NCBI GenBank assembly: GCA_937951975.1
Contig: CALGAJ010000013.1
Location: forward strand, 1 to 21,479
Source: an uncultured Desulfotignum sp.
GTDB lineage: Bacteria; Desulfobacterota; Desulfobacteria; Desulfobacterales; Desulfobacteraceae
DNA length: 21,479 bases
Direction: 5' to 3'
Made by a program: the position numbers and the translations under genes. Shown here piece by piece: positions 8,287-16,342 of the stretch (within the stretch, counting starts at the first letter, position 1; each line of letters begins with the position of its first letter). A model generated the notes under the pieces. That model searched no databases. It saw only the letters and a program-made list of their open reading frames with translations, and was not told the DNA's origin.

Positions 8287-8676
8287 TCACTCGGAATCTT
8301 CAGGCAGGTATTCCTTGATTTTTTCCAGAAATTCTTGCAGCCGGAACGGTTTGGAAATATAATCATGACACCCGGCCGCCAGTATTTCTTCCTTGTCCCC
8401 GGGCATGGCGTTTGCCGTAAGGGCCACCACCATGATATCCTGAGTGATTTTGTTCTGCTTGAGAATCCGGGTGGCAGACAGGCCGTCCATGACCGGCATC
8501 TGAATATCCATGAGAACAAGATCCGGCAGATGCTGCTCTGCCAGGGCAACGCCTTCCTGTCCGTTTATGGCCTCATAAACAGTGTAACCTCTGTATTGAA
8601 GCACATCCCGAAACAGCTTCCGGTTCTGAGATTCATCTTCCACAATCAAAATGGTTCTGTTTTTTTTGTCCGTCAT
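8287..8676 (-). CDS. Single-domain CheY-like response regulator
   Basis: The 129-residue product is a stand-alone receiver: acidic pocket VEDES, phospho-acceptor D57 in LVLMDIQMPVMDG, VALTANAMPGD around the conserved Thr, and K109 in YISKPF. No output domain is present. The sequence type (ALTANAMPGD...GCHDYISKPF) is the one usually fused to hybrid kinases, so it may act as a detached phosphorelay or phosphate-sink receiver for the kinase upstream. Its ATG overlaps the kinase stop by four bases (ATGA), which argues for co-translation and a partner relationship. No DNA-binding regulator occurs in this operon. Confidence 0.93.
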   Translation of the reverse strand: MTDKKNRTILIVEDESQNRKLFRDVLQYRGYTVYEAINGQEGVALAEQHLPDLVLMDIQMPVMDGLSATRILKQNKITQDIMVVALTANAMPGDKEEILAAGCHDYISKPFRLQEFLEKIKEYLPEDSE

Positions 8677-11600
8677 GGGAGTGATCCTTTATCCTCGATG
8701 TCAGTATGTGACGGGCTTTGTTTTTTTTTCAGATTTACCGGAATGATAAAAGAAAAAGTCGCCCCTTTTCCCTGCCCTTCGCTGGTCAAAAATATTCTTC
8801 CTCCATGAAGCGTCACCAGATCCCGTGTCAGAGGCAGTCCCAGACCGGTCCCCGGACTTTTGTCCTGCCGGGTGCCGTGAACCTGGAAAAACGGTTCAAA
8901 CACTTTGTCATGATACGCGGGATCAATGCCCGGGCCGGTATCGGTGACAGATATTTCAATACAGGCGTCATCGGTTCCGGTATCATAACCCAGACGGGTC
9001 TTGCCGTAAACCTGTCCGGCCCGAATGGTGATGGCGCCCCCGTCCGGAGTAAATTTCACGGCATTGGACAGCAGGTTGTACAAAACCTGTTTGAGTTTTC
9101 TCTGATCCGCTGAGATCGCCTGCGCCTGAACAGCCTGGGTCACTTCCTTTTCAAGGGCAATCTGGTGTTTGGATGCTTTTTCCTTGATCATGATCAGGCT
9201 GTTATCAATGAGTTGGGAAATGTTCACCTGTGACAGCTCCAGCTCGGTTTTTCCCGCCTCCACCCGGGACAGGTCCAGAATATCATTGATCAAAGAGAGG
9301 AGGTGCCGCCCGCTTTCCATAATATCATCCACATATTCCTCTTGTTTGTCAACCAGCGGCCCGAAATACTGCTCCTTGAGCACCTCGGAGAACCCGATGA
9401 TGGCATTGAGCGGGGTCCGCAGTTCATGGGACATGTTGGCCAGAAAATCGGATTTTGCCCGGTTGGCCCGCTCTGCCGATTCCTTGGCTTTTTTGAGTTC
9501 ATTTTCATACTGCAACAGCCGGGTGATATTTTCCTTGACCGCCACAAAATGGGTCACATTCCCCTGGGGGTCCCGGACCGGTGAAATGGATGCGTGTTCC
9601 CAGTACATGGTGCCGTTTTTATCCTCGTTGCAGAACGTACCGTGCCAGGGTCTGCCCGAGGTAATCGTCTGCCACAGTTTCCTGTAAAAGGATTGTGAAT
9701 GATGGCCGGATTTCAAAAAACTGGGGTTTTTCCCCTTCACTTCCGCCAGGGTATACCCGGTCAGTTCCGCAAATTTCGGATTGGCATATTCGATGTTTCC
9801 ATGCAGGTCGGTGATGATTACGGTGGCCGGGCTCTGTTCAACGGCGGTGGCCAGTTTTTCAAGTTCTTTTTCCGACCGTTTTCTGGCAATCACAATTCCC
9901 AGCTGGTTGCCGATTTCATCCAGAATTTCCAGAAGGGACGGATCAGGATTCTGCTTGACCGGACTGAAAAATTCCATCACCGCCGCCACATGGTCTTCCA
10001 CCATGACAGGAAATGCAAATCCGGCATGAAGTCCGACCTCTCCGGCATGACCGATCCGGGGAAAATCCGGGTAAATGGCCAGGTCCTCGAACCATATACT
10101 CTGCTTTGCGGCCATCACCCGCCCGATCATGCCCTGACCCGGGCTGAAAAGCGTGCGTTCTGTGATTTTCCTGAATGCGGCAAACCGCGTGTCATCTTCC
10201 AGGTACCAGATATCTGTGGGAATCAGACGATCCGGCGGGTCATCCCCTGCTTCATACACATGCCCCACCGGCCAGCCCATGAACCGGGCAATACCGTCCA
10301 CTGCTGCCTGAAGGGCTTCGTTCGACGTCGCTGCCGCGTTGGCGGCTGCCGCCACGTTTTTGAGAAGCCGCAGTTTTTTCCGGCTCTCTACCAGTGCCTG
10401 GGCCGCCTGCTTGCGCAGCGTGATATCATGGGCAATGCCCAGGGTGTGGAGAAACTGCTTGTCCGGCCGTGAAATCTCGTGGTCCGGCACATCCCAGTAT
10501 CCCCGGGCAGACAGCTGAACAAAGGTGAAATTGAGGGCGTAATCCTGAGGACTTTGGTTTTTGTGCATCAGCCGGACATCCAGGTGCCTCTGTCGCCGCT
10601 CCCCGATCCGGCGCTCCACCAGGTTATGGCCGAAAATCTCCCGGTCGTCCGGATGCAGCAGATCCGCCATGGGACGGCCCTGGAGTTCTGCAGGCTCATA
10701 TCCCAGCTGCCGGACCGCCGAAGAAATATAATCAATGGTCCCGTTTTCCGTGATCCGATAGATAATGTCCGGTGTCAGTTCCACCAGGGTCCGATAGCGT
10801 TCTTCACTTTCCCGGATACTGGCTTCCGCCGCCTGCCTTTTGGAAACCTCCTGCTTGAGCTGCCGGTTTTTTGCTTCCAGGCCCCGGGTCCGTTCATTGA
10901 CCAGGTCCTCCAGATGATTCCGGTGATCGGTCAACGCCTGTTCCGCCTGTCTGCGGTCGGTGATGTTTTCATGGGCCACCACCAGCCGCAGCTTACCTGA
11001 ATGGCTGAAACAGGTGACCCGGCCGATGAACCAGCGCGGTTCATCCGGAGAATGACAGGGATATTCCATGGCAAAGGTCTGAACATCACCCGCCATCACC
11101 GACCGGAGCCCTGCGGCAAAATCCCGGGCCGGATCCTTGTCATCACCGACTGCGGCATCGCATACCGACAGATAATCCGCCCCTTCACACACCTGGGTTG
11201 AGACCAGGCCGTTGGATGCGGCAAACTTGCGCCATGCCTGGTTGACCGCAATAATTCTGCCGGTTTCATCCAGCACTGCCACATGGGCGCTCAACGCGTC
11301 AATGGTGGCAAAGGCGAACTGTCCGGAATCTTTCGCCTTCCGGTGCAGGTGTTCCTGCTCAAGCCGGTTGACCAGAAGCATGCCCAGGAACACCGTCACC
11401 CATGGATATAAGATGATGAGCGGCAATGTGATTTTCAACAGCACGGCTTTGGCAATGCCCAGGGGCAGCATCAGCATGAGCCCCAGCATGACCAGGTGGA
11501 CCACCACTCCGAAACCATAAAGCCGGTACCAGGACAGTTCCCGCAGGGGCGTTGTCAGATATCGCCGCCAGACCATCCCGATGCACCCGGAAAAAACGAT

Positions 11601-11930
11601 CAAAGCCACTCCGGTCCAGGCCCCGATGCCTCCCTGATACATCCGGAACAGCCCGGTCATCCCCATGGCCACGCCCGTGGGAACGGCGCCGAAAAAAAGA
11701 CCGGACAGGCTTAACAGAATCGAACGGCTGTCGATGATCACGCCGGGTGCCACGGCCCAGGGCACGGTCATGGCCGCCATCCCGACGGCACCGATAAAAA
11801 TGCCGAACAGGACCTGTGTCAGGATTGTTTTTTTCCGGGACCAGCGGGCCGTGACCCGATCAAACACATAGGCGGTGGCCAGCAATAACGTCAGATTATG
11901 AATCATGTCCAGAACAGGCAGATAATTCAT
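8673..11930 (-). CDS. Membrane sensor histidine kinase (5TM-LYT-like, PAS, PAS, GAF, PAS, HisKA, HATPase)
   Basis: The 1085-residue product opens with several membrane helices (about 1-192). These contain the 5TMR-LYT-like pattern APGVIIDSRSILLSLSGLFF and GLFRMYQGGIGAWTGV, as in LytS-type receptors. A PAS-like domain follows (about 205-328), then a coiled linker (325-375), a second PAS (375-508), a GAF domain (about 525-685), a third PAS with PAC (690-805), a HisKA dimerisation domain with H-box ANMSHELRTPLN (H835), and a HATPase_c domain with the N-box (N956), DTGPG (997-1001) and GTGLGL. All catalytic boxes look intact. No receiver is fused; two separate receiver genes follow immediately. 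The signal is unknown: PAS ligands cannot be read from the sequence. The ribosome-binding site before the ATG is weak, and transcription starts in the 233-base gap shared divergently with rplU. The final four bases overlap the CheY-like gene. Confidence 0.92.
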   Translation of the reverse strand: MNYLPVLDMIHNLTLLLATAYVFDRVTARWSRKKTILTQVLFGIFIGAVGMAAMTVPWAVAPGVIIDSRSILLSLSGLFFGAVPTGVAMGMTGLFRMYQGGIGAWTGVALIVFSGCIGMVWRRYLTTPLRELSWYRLYGFGVVVHLVMLGLMLMLPLGIAKAVLLKITLPLIILYPWVTVFLGMLLVNRLEQEHLHRKAKDSGQFAFATIDALSAHVAVLDETGRIIAVNQAWRKFAASNGLVSTQVCEGADYLSVCDAAVGDDKDPARDFAAGLRSVMAGDVQTFAMEYPCHSPDEPRWFIGRVTCFSHSGKLRLVVAHENITDRRQAEQALTDHRNHLEDLVNERTRGLEAKNRQLKQEVSKRQAAEASIRESEERYRTLVELTPDIIYRITENGTIDYISSAVRQLGYEPAELQGRPMADLLHPDDREIFGHNLVERRIGERRQRHLDVRLMHKNQSPQDYALNFTFVQLSARGYWDVPDHEISRPDKQFLHTLGIAHDITLRKQAAQALVESRKKLRLLKNVAAAANAAATSNEALQAAVDGIARFMGWPVGHVYEAGDDPPDRLIPTDIWYLEDDTRFAAFRKITERTLFSPGQGMIGRVMAAKQSIWFEDLAIYPDFPRIGHAGEVGLHAGFAFPVMVEDHVAAVMEFFSPVKQNPDPSLLEILDEIGNQLGIVIARKRSEKELEKLATAVEQSPATVIITDLHGNIEYANPKFAELTGYTLAEVKGKNPSFLKSGHHSQSFYRKLWQTITSGRPWHGTFCNEDKNGTMYWEHASISPVRDPQGNVTHFVAVKENITRLLQYENELKKAKESAERANRAKSDFLANMSHELRTPLNAIIGFSEVLKEQYFGPLVDKQEEYVDDIMESGRHLLSLINDILDLSRVEAGKTELELSQVNISQLIDNSLIMIKEKASKHQIALEKEVTQAVQAQAISADQRKLKQVLYNLLSNAVKFTPDGGAITIRAGQVYGKTRLGYDTGTDDACIEISVTDTGPGIDPAYHDKVFEPFFQVHGTRQDKSPGTGLGLPLTRDLVTLHGGRIFLTSEGQGKGATFSFIIPVNLKKKQSPSHTDIEDKGSLP

Positions 11931-11981
11931 ACTGTCTCGCCGATGTCACACTTTACTTGAATCATGGCCGTTTTTTTATCT

Positions 11982-12011
11982 TTGACAATTATATTTTGCA
12001 AGTGTTATTTT
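11982..12011 (+). promoter_or_regulatory. Candidate sigma-70 promoter upstream of rplU (distal)
   Basis: A perfect TTGACA at 11982-11987 is followed, after an 18-base AT-rich spacer, by TATTTT at 12006-12011 (4 of 6 to consensus). It points toward the ribosomal protein operon and lies about 150 bases before the L21 start. This was identified by eye only. Confidence 0.4.
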
Positions 12012-12059
12012 ACGATTTCTGATATGTGCTGTTGTCCGGATGGAAATACGTTTTTATGA

Positions 12060-12086
12060 TTGACAAACAATTTCAGAATTTATAAT
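12060..12086 (+). promoter_or_regulatory. Candidate sigma-70 promoter upstream of rplU (proximal)
   Basis: Both hexamers match consensus exactly: TTGACA at 12060-12065 and TATAAT at 12081-12086. The spacer is 15 bases, shorter than the usual 16-18, which lowers confidence. Transcription would start near 12093, giving a 5' leader of about 70 bases before the L21 start. Confidence 0.4.
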
Positions 12087-12163
12087 ATTAAGAGTTTTAT
12101 ATGATTTGATAGAAGTCGACAGGAAACGGCAAGACGTATTGATTTGATAAGGAGAGTTTAACC

Positions 12164-12475
12164 ATGTACGCAGTGATCAGAACCGGCGGTAAGCAATACA
12201 AGGTTCAGGAGAACCAGATCCTGAAAGTTGAGAAACTGGCGGGAACCGAGGGTTCGGAAATTGAATTCAATGATGTGCTCCTGTATTCAGACGGAGAAAC
12301 CATCACCACAGGCAGTCCCGTGGTGGAAAATGCCGTGGTCCGGGCCCAGGTCATGGAACAGGGCCGTGACAGAAAACAGCTGGTTTTTAAATACAAACGG
12401 CGTAAAGGGTACAGAAAAATGCAGGGCCACCGGCAGCATTACACCCAGATTAAGATTGCGTCCATATCCGTTTAA
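12164..12475 (+). CDS. rplU: Large-subunit ribosomal protein L21
   Basis: The 103-residue product is the full family length. It opens with YAVIRTGGKQYKV and ends with the RNA-binding segment FKYKRRKGYRKMQGHRQHYTQIKI, both diagnostic of bL21. A strong AAGGAGA (12149-12155) sits at normal distance before the ATG. It heads the rplU-rpmA-obgE-nadD-rsfS-gpmI run and is probably expressed from the promoters in the upstream gap. bL21 binds 23S rRNA in the 50S subunit. There is no sign of truncation. Confidence 0.98.
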   Translation: MYAVIRTGGKQYKVQENQILKVEKLAGTEGSEIEFNDVLLYSDGETITTGSPVVENAVVRAQVMEQGRDRKQLVFKYKRRKGYRKMQGHRQHYTQIKIASISV

Positions 12476-12502
12476 GCAAAAGACAAAAAGGGAGATTGAC
12501 AC

Positions 12503-12757
12503 ATGTCACATAAAAAAGCAGCCGGAAGTTCAAAAAACGGCCGGGATTCAAATGCGCAGCGCCGGGGCGTGAAAAAATTCGGCGGACAGGCCGTTTCAGC
12601 CGGCAATATCATTGTCCGGCAGGTGGGTACAAAAATCCATCCGGGAAACAATGTGGGTATGGGCAAGGATTATACCCTGTTTGCCTTGATCGATGGTGTG
12701 GTGACCTTTGAAAGAAAAGGCCGTGACCGTAAAAAAGTCAGTGTTTATGCCGCGTGA
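12503..12757 (+). CDS. rpmA: Large-subunit ribosomal protein L27
   Basis: The 84-residue product begins SHKKAAGSSKNGRDSN and contains GGQAVSAGNIIVRQVGTKIHPG, standard for bL27, whose N-terminal tail reaches the peptidyl-transferase centre. There is no cleavable N-terminal extension of the Firmicutes type. It lies 27 bases after rplU with a GGGAGA ribosome-binding site. Its TGA overlaps the GTG start of the Obg gene (GTGA). Confidence 0.98.
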   Translation: MSHKKAAGSSKNGRDSNAQRRGVKKFGGQAVSAGNIIVRQVGTKIHPGNNVGMGKDYTLFALIDGVVTFERKGRDRKKVSVYAA

Positions 12758-13748
12758 AATTTGTTGATGAAGCAGTTATCACCATTCAGTCCGGTGACGG
12801 GGGGCCGGGATGCACCTCTTTCCGGCGCGAGCGGTTCATCGAGCGGGGGGGGCCGGACGGTGGTGACGGCGGTGACGGCGGTCATGTCATATTAAAAGTG
12901 GATCCGGGAAAGCGGACCCTGTATGATTTGCACCGCCAGAAAATGCACCGGGCGCAGAACGGTGCGCCGGGAATGGGCCGCCAGAAACACGGCAAAAACG
13001 GAAGCCACTGCTATATCAACCTGCCGGCGGGAACCCTGGTCCGGGATGCCGAGACAAACCAGACCATGGTGGATCTTACCCGGGAAGGGGATGAATACAT
13101 CATCGCCCACGGCGGGAAAGGCGGCCGGGGAAACAAACGGTTTGCCACATCCACCAACCGGGCCCCCCGGTATTCCCAGCCCGGACTTCCGGGTATCGAG
13201 CGCAAGCTCAAGCTCGAACTGAAACTTTTGGCGGACGTGGGCATCGTGGGACTTCCCAATGCCGGAAAGTCCACGCTTATCAGCGCCATGTCCGCGGCCC
13301 GGCCCAAAATCGGGGCATACCCGTTCACCACCCTGATCCCGACACTGGGCATGGTCACACCCCGTTTGGTGAACCGTTTGCCGTTGCCGACATCCCCGGG
13401 CTTATCAAAGGGGCCCACCAGGGGACCGGACTGGGAATCAAGTTTCTCAAACACATTGAACGGACCGGCATACTGATTCATCTGATCGACGCCGGCACCA
13501 TCGATCCCCAGGAACCTCTGGCGGATTTCACCGTTGTCAACCAGGAACTCCAACTTTACAGCCGGTCTCTGGCGGACAAGGCCAAAATCATCGTGCTCAA
13601 CAAAATCGATCTGGCCGGCACCGATCACCGGGTGACCAGTTTCTGCCGGGCGGTGCCCGATCTTGAGGTACATACCGTTTCAGCAGTCACCGGGCAGGGG
13701 ATTGACAAGCTGATCCAATTGCTGGCATCCCTTCTTCAAAAAGAGTGA
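12754..13748 (+). CDS. obgE: GTPase ObgE/CgtA, reading frame broken by an apparent one-base deletion
   Basis: Obg is an essential GTPase of 50S assembly and stress control. From a GTG start overlapping rpmA, the frame encodes the Gly-rich Obg domain (residues 1-160), the P-loop GLPNAGKST (166-174) and PFTTLIPTLGMV (switch I). It then runs out of homology and stops at 13476 (240 residues). Homology resumes in the next frame: FGEPFAVADIPGLIKGAHQG (G3 motif), NKIDLAG (G4) and VSAVTGQG (G5), ending at TGA 13746-13748. The switch falls at about 13357-13367, where the sequence has a run of four C (13360-13363). One extra C would restore a continuous frame of 331 residues with exactly the usual 8-residue spacing between LGMV and AVADIPG. 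A sequencing or assembly error is the likeliest cause; a true mutation or recoding is less likely. No C-terminal OCT extension is present. Confidence 0.9.
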
Positions 13749-13752
13749 TTCC

Positions 13753-14400
13753 ATGAAAGCCGGACTTTTTGGCGGCACATTCAACCCGCTTCATATGGCA
13801 CACATCCGGATTGCCGAGCATGTGCAGCAATATCTGTCCCTGGACACCATCTTTTTTTTTCCTTCGGCCACACCGCCCCATAAACCCGGAGTTGATCTGG
13901 CACCGGCAGAAGACCGCTATGACATGGTGGTCCAAAGCCTGGCACAAAAAAAAGGGCTGGTTCCATCTGATATTGAAATCAGGCGCAACGGGCCGTCCTT
14001 TACCATCGACACGGTTTACGCTTTCAAACGGCAATATGGTGACTCGTATCAGTTTTATCTGCTCATGGGATCGGATGCGTTTTTTGACACCCCCACCTGG
14101 AAACGGCAAAAAGATATCTTTGCCGCAGTTCCCATCGTTGTCATGCCCAGACAGGGTACGGTGTCACACCCGGAAGTCCGATCCTTTCTTGACGAACATA
14201 TCGCAAAAGGATACACATGGCACCAGGAGGAGCGGCAATTCATTCATGATAGACTGCAGCCGGTTTGCATTTGCCCGGTTCCCCGAATTGACATCTCCTC
14301 CACTTTGATACGCAACCGGGTGAAACAGCACCTTCCCATCAAAGACCTGGTGCCGCCGCCGGTGGAAAAAATTATCATTGAAAGGAATTTATACGTATGA
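13753..14400 (+). CDS. nadD: Nicotinate-nucleotide adenylyltransferase
   Basis: The 215-residue product transfers AMP from ATP to nicotinate mononucleotide in NAD biosynthesis. It shows the nucleotidyltransferase motif GLFGGTFNPLHMAH (residues 4-17), FFFPSATPPHK (34-44) and the C-terminal ISSTLIRNRV (181-190) that binds ATP phosphates. Length is normal. It starts 5 bases after the Obg stop with only a weak ribosome-binding site, so coupling to Obg translation is plausible. Its end overlaps rsfS by four bases (ATGA). The nadD-rsfS neighbourhood is widely conserved in bacteria. Confidence 0.96.
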   Translation: MKAGLFGGTFNPLHMAHIRIAEHVQQYLSLDTIFFFPSATPPHKPGVDLAPAEDRYDMVVQSLAQKKGLVPSDIEIRRNGPSFTIDTVYAFKRQYGDSYQFYLLMGSDAFFDTPTWKRQKDIFAAVPIVVMPRQGTVSHPEVRSFLDEHIAKGYTWHQEERQFIHDRLQPVCICPVPRIDISSTLIRNRVKQHLPIKDLVPPPVEKIIIERNLYV

Positions 14401-14780
14401 CAGATCCTTCAGAAGAGCTGACACCTTACCTGAGTGTTGTTTTCAGCCGCAAGCCCCGGTCGGTCACCGCCATTGATGTCCGTTCACTCACCTCATATAC
14501 CGACACGCTGATCATTGTCGAAGCCGGTTCCCACCGCCAGGTGACCTCTCTGGCCGAACATATCGTCACCGGGCTGAAGGCAAAAAACATTCCGTCTCTG
14601 GGCACGGAAGGGATCAAAGAAGGGGAATGGGCCCTGCTGGATTACGGCAGCCGCATCATCCATATATTTGAAACCAGAGCCAGAGCGTTTTATGATCTGG
14701 AAGGTCTGTGGAGCGACGCCCCCCGCCTGGATCTGTCTGAATTCGAAACGATCTTGAAACCGCCGAAGGATCCCTCATGA
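14397..14780 (+). CDS. rsfS: Ribosome silencing factor RsfS (DUF143/Iojap family)
   Basis: The 127-residue product binds uL14 on the 50S subunit and blocks subunit joining when nutrients are short. The family motifs are visible: IDVRSLTSYTDTLIIVEAGS near residues 23-42, EGEWALLDYGSRIIHIF (about 75-91) and FYDLEGLWSDAP (about 97-108). The start overlaps nadD and the end overlaps gpmI, both as ATGA, so the three are translated as a coupled set. Confidence 0.96.
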   Translation: MTDPSEELTPYLSVVFSRKPRSVTAIDVRSLTSYTDTLIIVEAGSHRQVTSLAEHIVTGLKAKNIPSLGTEGIKEGEWALLDYGSRIIHIFETRARAFYDLEGLWSDAPRLDLSEFETILKPPKDPS

Positions 14781-16327
14781 CTTCAGCACACCTGCCGACA
14801 CACATTCTCATGATCCTGGACGGATGGGGGATCAATGAACACACAACCGGCAATGCCGCAGCTCAGGCGGACACCCCGTTTCTGGATCATCTTCTGGCCA
14901 ACGCCCCCCATTGTCAGCTGCAGTGTTCCGGCCCGGCTGTAGGCCTGCCTGACGGCACCATGGGCAATTCCGAGGTGGGCCATATGAACATCGGGGCCGG
15001 CCGGCGGGTGCTCCAGGATCTGATCCGTATCAACACCGCCATTGAAGACAACACCTTTTTTGACAACCCGGTACTGACATCCGCCATGGATGCCGTGAAA
15101 AAAGCCGATACGTGTTTGCACCTGATGGGCCTGTTGTCGGACGGCGGGGTGCACAGCCATCTCCTTCATCTGCTGGCCCTGGTGGACATGGCCAGGATCC
15201 GCGGGGTAAAAAATGTGTATATTCATGCCATTCTGGACGGTCGAGACACTCCGCCCAAAAGCGGTATCACATACATGGATCAATTGATCCGGCATCTGGA
15301 CAGACACGGGTACGGTTCGGTCAAAACCATTGCCGGCCGATACTGGACCATGGACAGGGACACCCGGTGGGACCGGATTCAAAAGGGATATGACCTGATG
15401 ACCACGGCGGCCGGAGAAAGGCATACCGATCCGTTGGCCGCCATCCAGAACGCTTATGACCAGGGCCAGACCGATGAATTTGTCACCCCCGTCTTTATTG
15501 AAGAGGCCCCCGGGTCCGGCACCGGTACCGTCACGGACGGGGACGGGATCATTTTTTTCAATTTCCGGGCGGACCGGGCCAAGGAGATCACCCGGGCCTT
15601 CACCTGCAGGGATTTTAAAGAATTCAACCGGAGCGTCTTTCCGGACCTGTCCGGTTTTGTAACCATGACCCGATATGATGAAACATTTGATCTGCCGGTC
15701 GCGTTCGGCCCCCAGAAATTGACCGGGATTTTCGGTCAGGTGCTGAGTGATCAGGGGATCACACAGCTGCGTATGGCGGAAACGGAAAAATACGCCCATG
15801 TCACCTATTTTTTCAACGGCGGGGATGAAACCGCATTTGACGGCGAAACACGCATTCTGGTGCCATCGCCCCGGGATGTGGCCACCTATGATGAAAAGCC
15901 CCAGATGAGTGCCTTTGAAGTGGCGGAGCAGGCCTGCCAGGAAATACGTTCCGGCCGGTTTCAATTCATTGTACTGAATTTTGCCAACATGGACATGGTG
16001 GGGCATACCGGGGTATTGAGTGCAGCTATCAAAGCCTGTGAAACCGTGGATCAATGCGCCCGGCAGGTGGTGGAAGCCGTCTGGGAAACCGGGGGCACCG
16101 CTTTTGTCACGGCGGATCACGGCAACTGTGAGCAGATGATCGCTCCGGACGGCTCCCCCCATACCGCCCATACCCTGAATCCAGTACCGTTTATCATCGC
16201 CGGAAAAGGGCTGCCGGATATCCCCTTGAAAAACGGCATTCTCGGAGATATCGCACCGACGATTCTCAAAACACTCCATCTGGCGCAACCCGGGGAAATG
16301 ACCGGCACATCTCTGATAATGGAATGA
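14777..16327 (+). CDS. gpmI: 2,3-bisphosphoglycerate-independent phosphoglycerate mutase
   Basis: The 516-residue product interconverts 3- and 2-phosphoglycerate through a phosphoserine intermediate with two divalent metals (alkaline-phosphatase superfamily). It shows the opening metal motif LMILDGWGIN (D15), catalytic Ser in MGNSEVGHMNIGAGR (S65), ILDGRDTPP, NFRADRAKEITRAF, NFANMDMVGHTG and VTADHGNCEQM. Length is typical (about 510-520). It overlaps rsfS by four bases. A long open frame lies antisense across the whole gene but has no recognisable content. Confidence 0.97.
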   Translation: MTSAHLPTHILMILDGWGINEHTTGNAAAQADTPFLDHLLANAPHCQLQCSGPAVGLPDGTMGNSEVGHMNIGAGRRVLQDLIRINTAIEDNTFFDNPVLTSAMDAVKKADTCLHLMGLLSDGGVHSHLLHLLALVDMARIRGVKNVYIHAILDGRDTPPKSGITYMDQLIRHLDRHGYGSVKTIAGRYWTMDRDTRWDRIQKGYDLMTTAAGERHTDPLAAIQNAYDQGQTDEFVTPVFIEEAPGSGTGTVTDGDGIIFFNFRADRAKEITRAFTCRDFKEFNRSVFPDLSGFVTMTRYDETFDLPVAFGPQKLTGIFGQVLSDQGITQLRMAETEKYAHVTYFFNGGDETAFDGETRILVPSPRDVATYDEKPQMSAFEVAEQACQEIRSGRFQFIVLNFANMDMVGHTGVLSAAIKACETVDQCARQVVEAVWETGGTAFVTADHGNCEQMIAPDGSPHTAHTLNPVPFIIAGKGLPDIPLKNGILGDIAPTILKTLHLAQPGEMTGTSLIME

Positions 16328-16342
16328 AATAAAGGCATGACA

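Noticed and set aside
12855..12890. Short GGTGACGGC tandem repetition in the Obg gene
   Set aside because: It encodes the normal glycine-rich segment of the Obg domain, not a separate repeat element.
13011..13673. 220-codon minus-strand frame over the Obg frameshift
   Set aside because: It spans the region because of base composition. The plus-strand G3-G5 GTPase motifs are clearly the coding ones.
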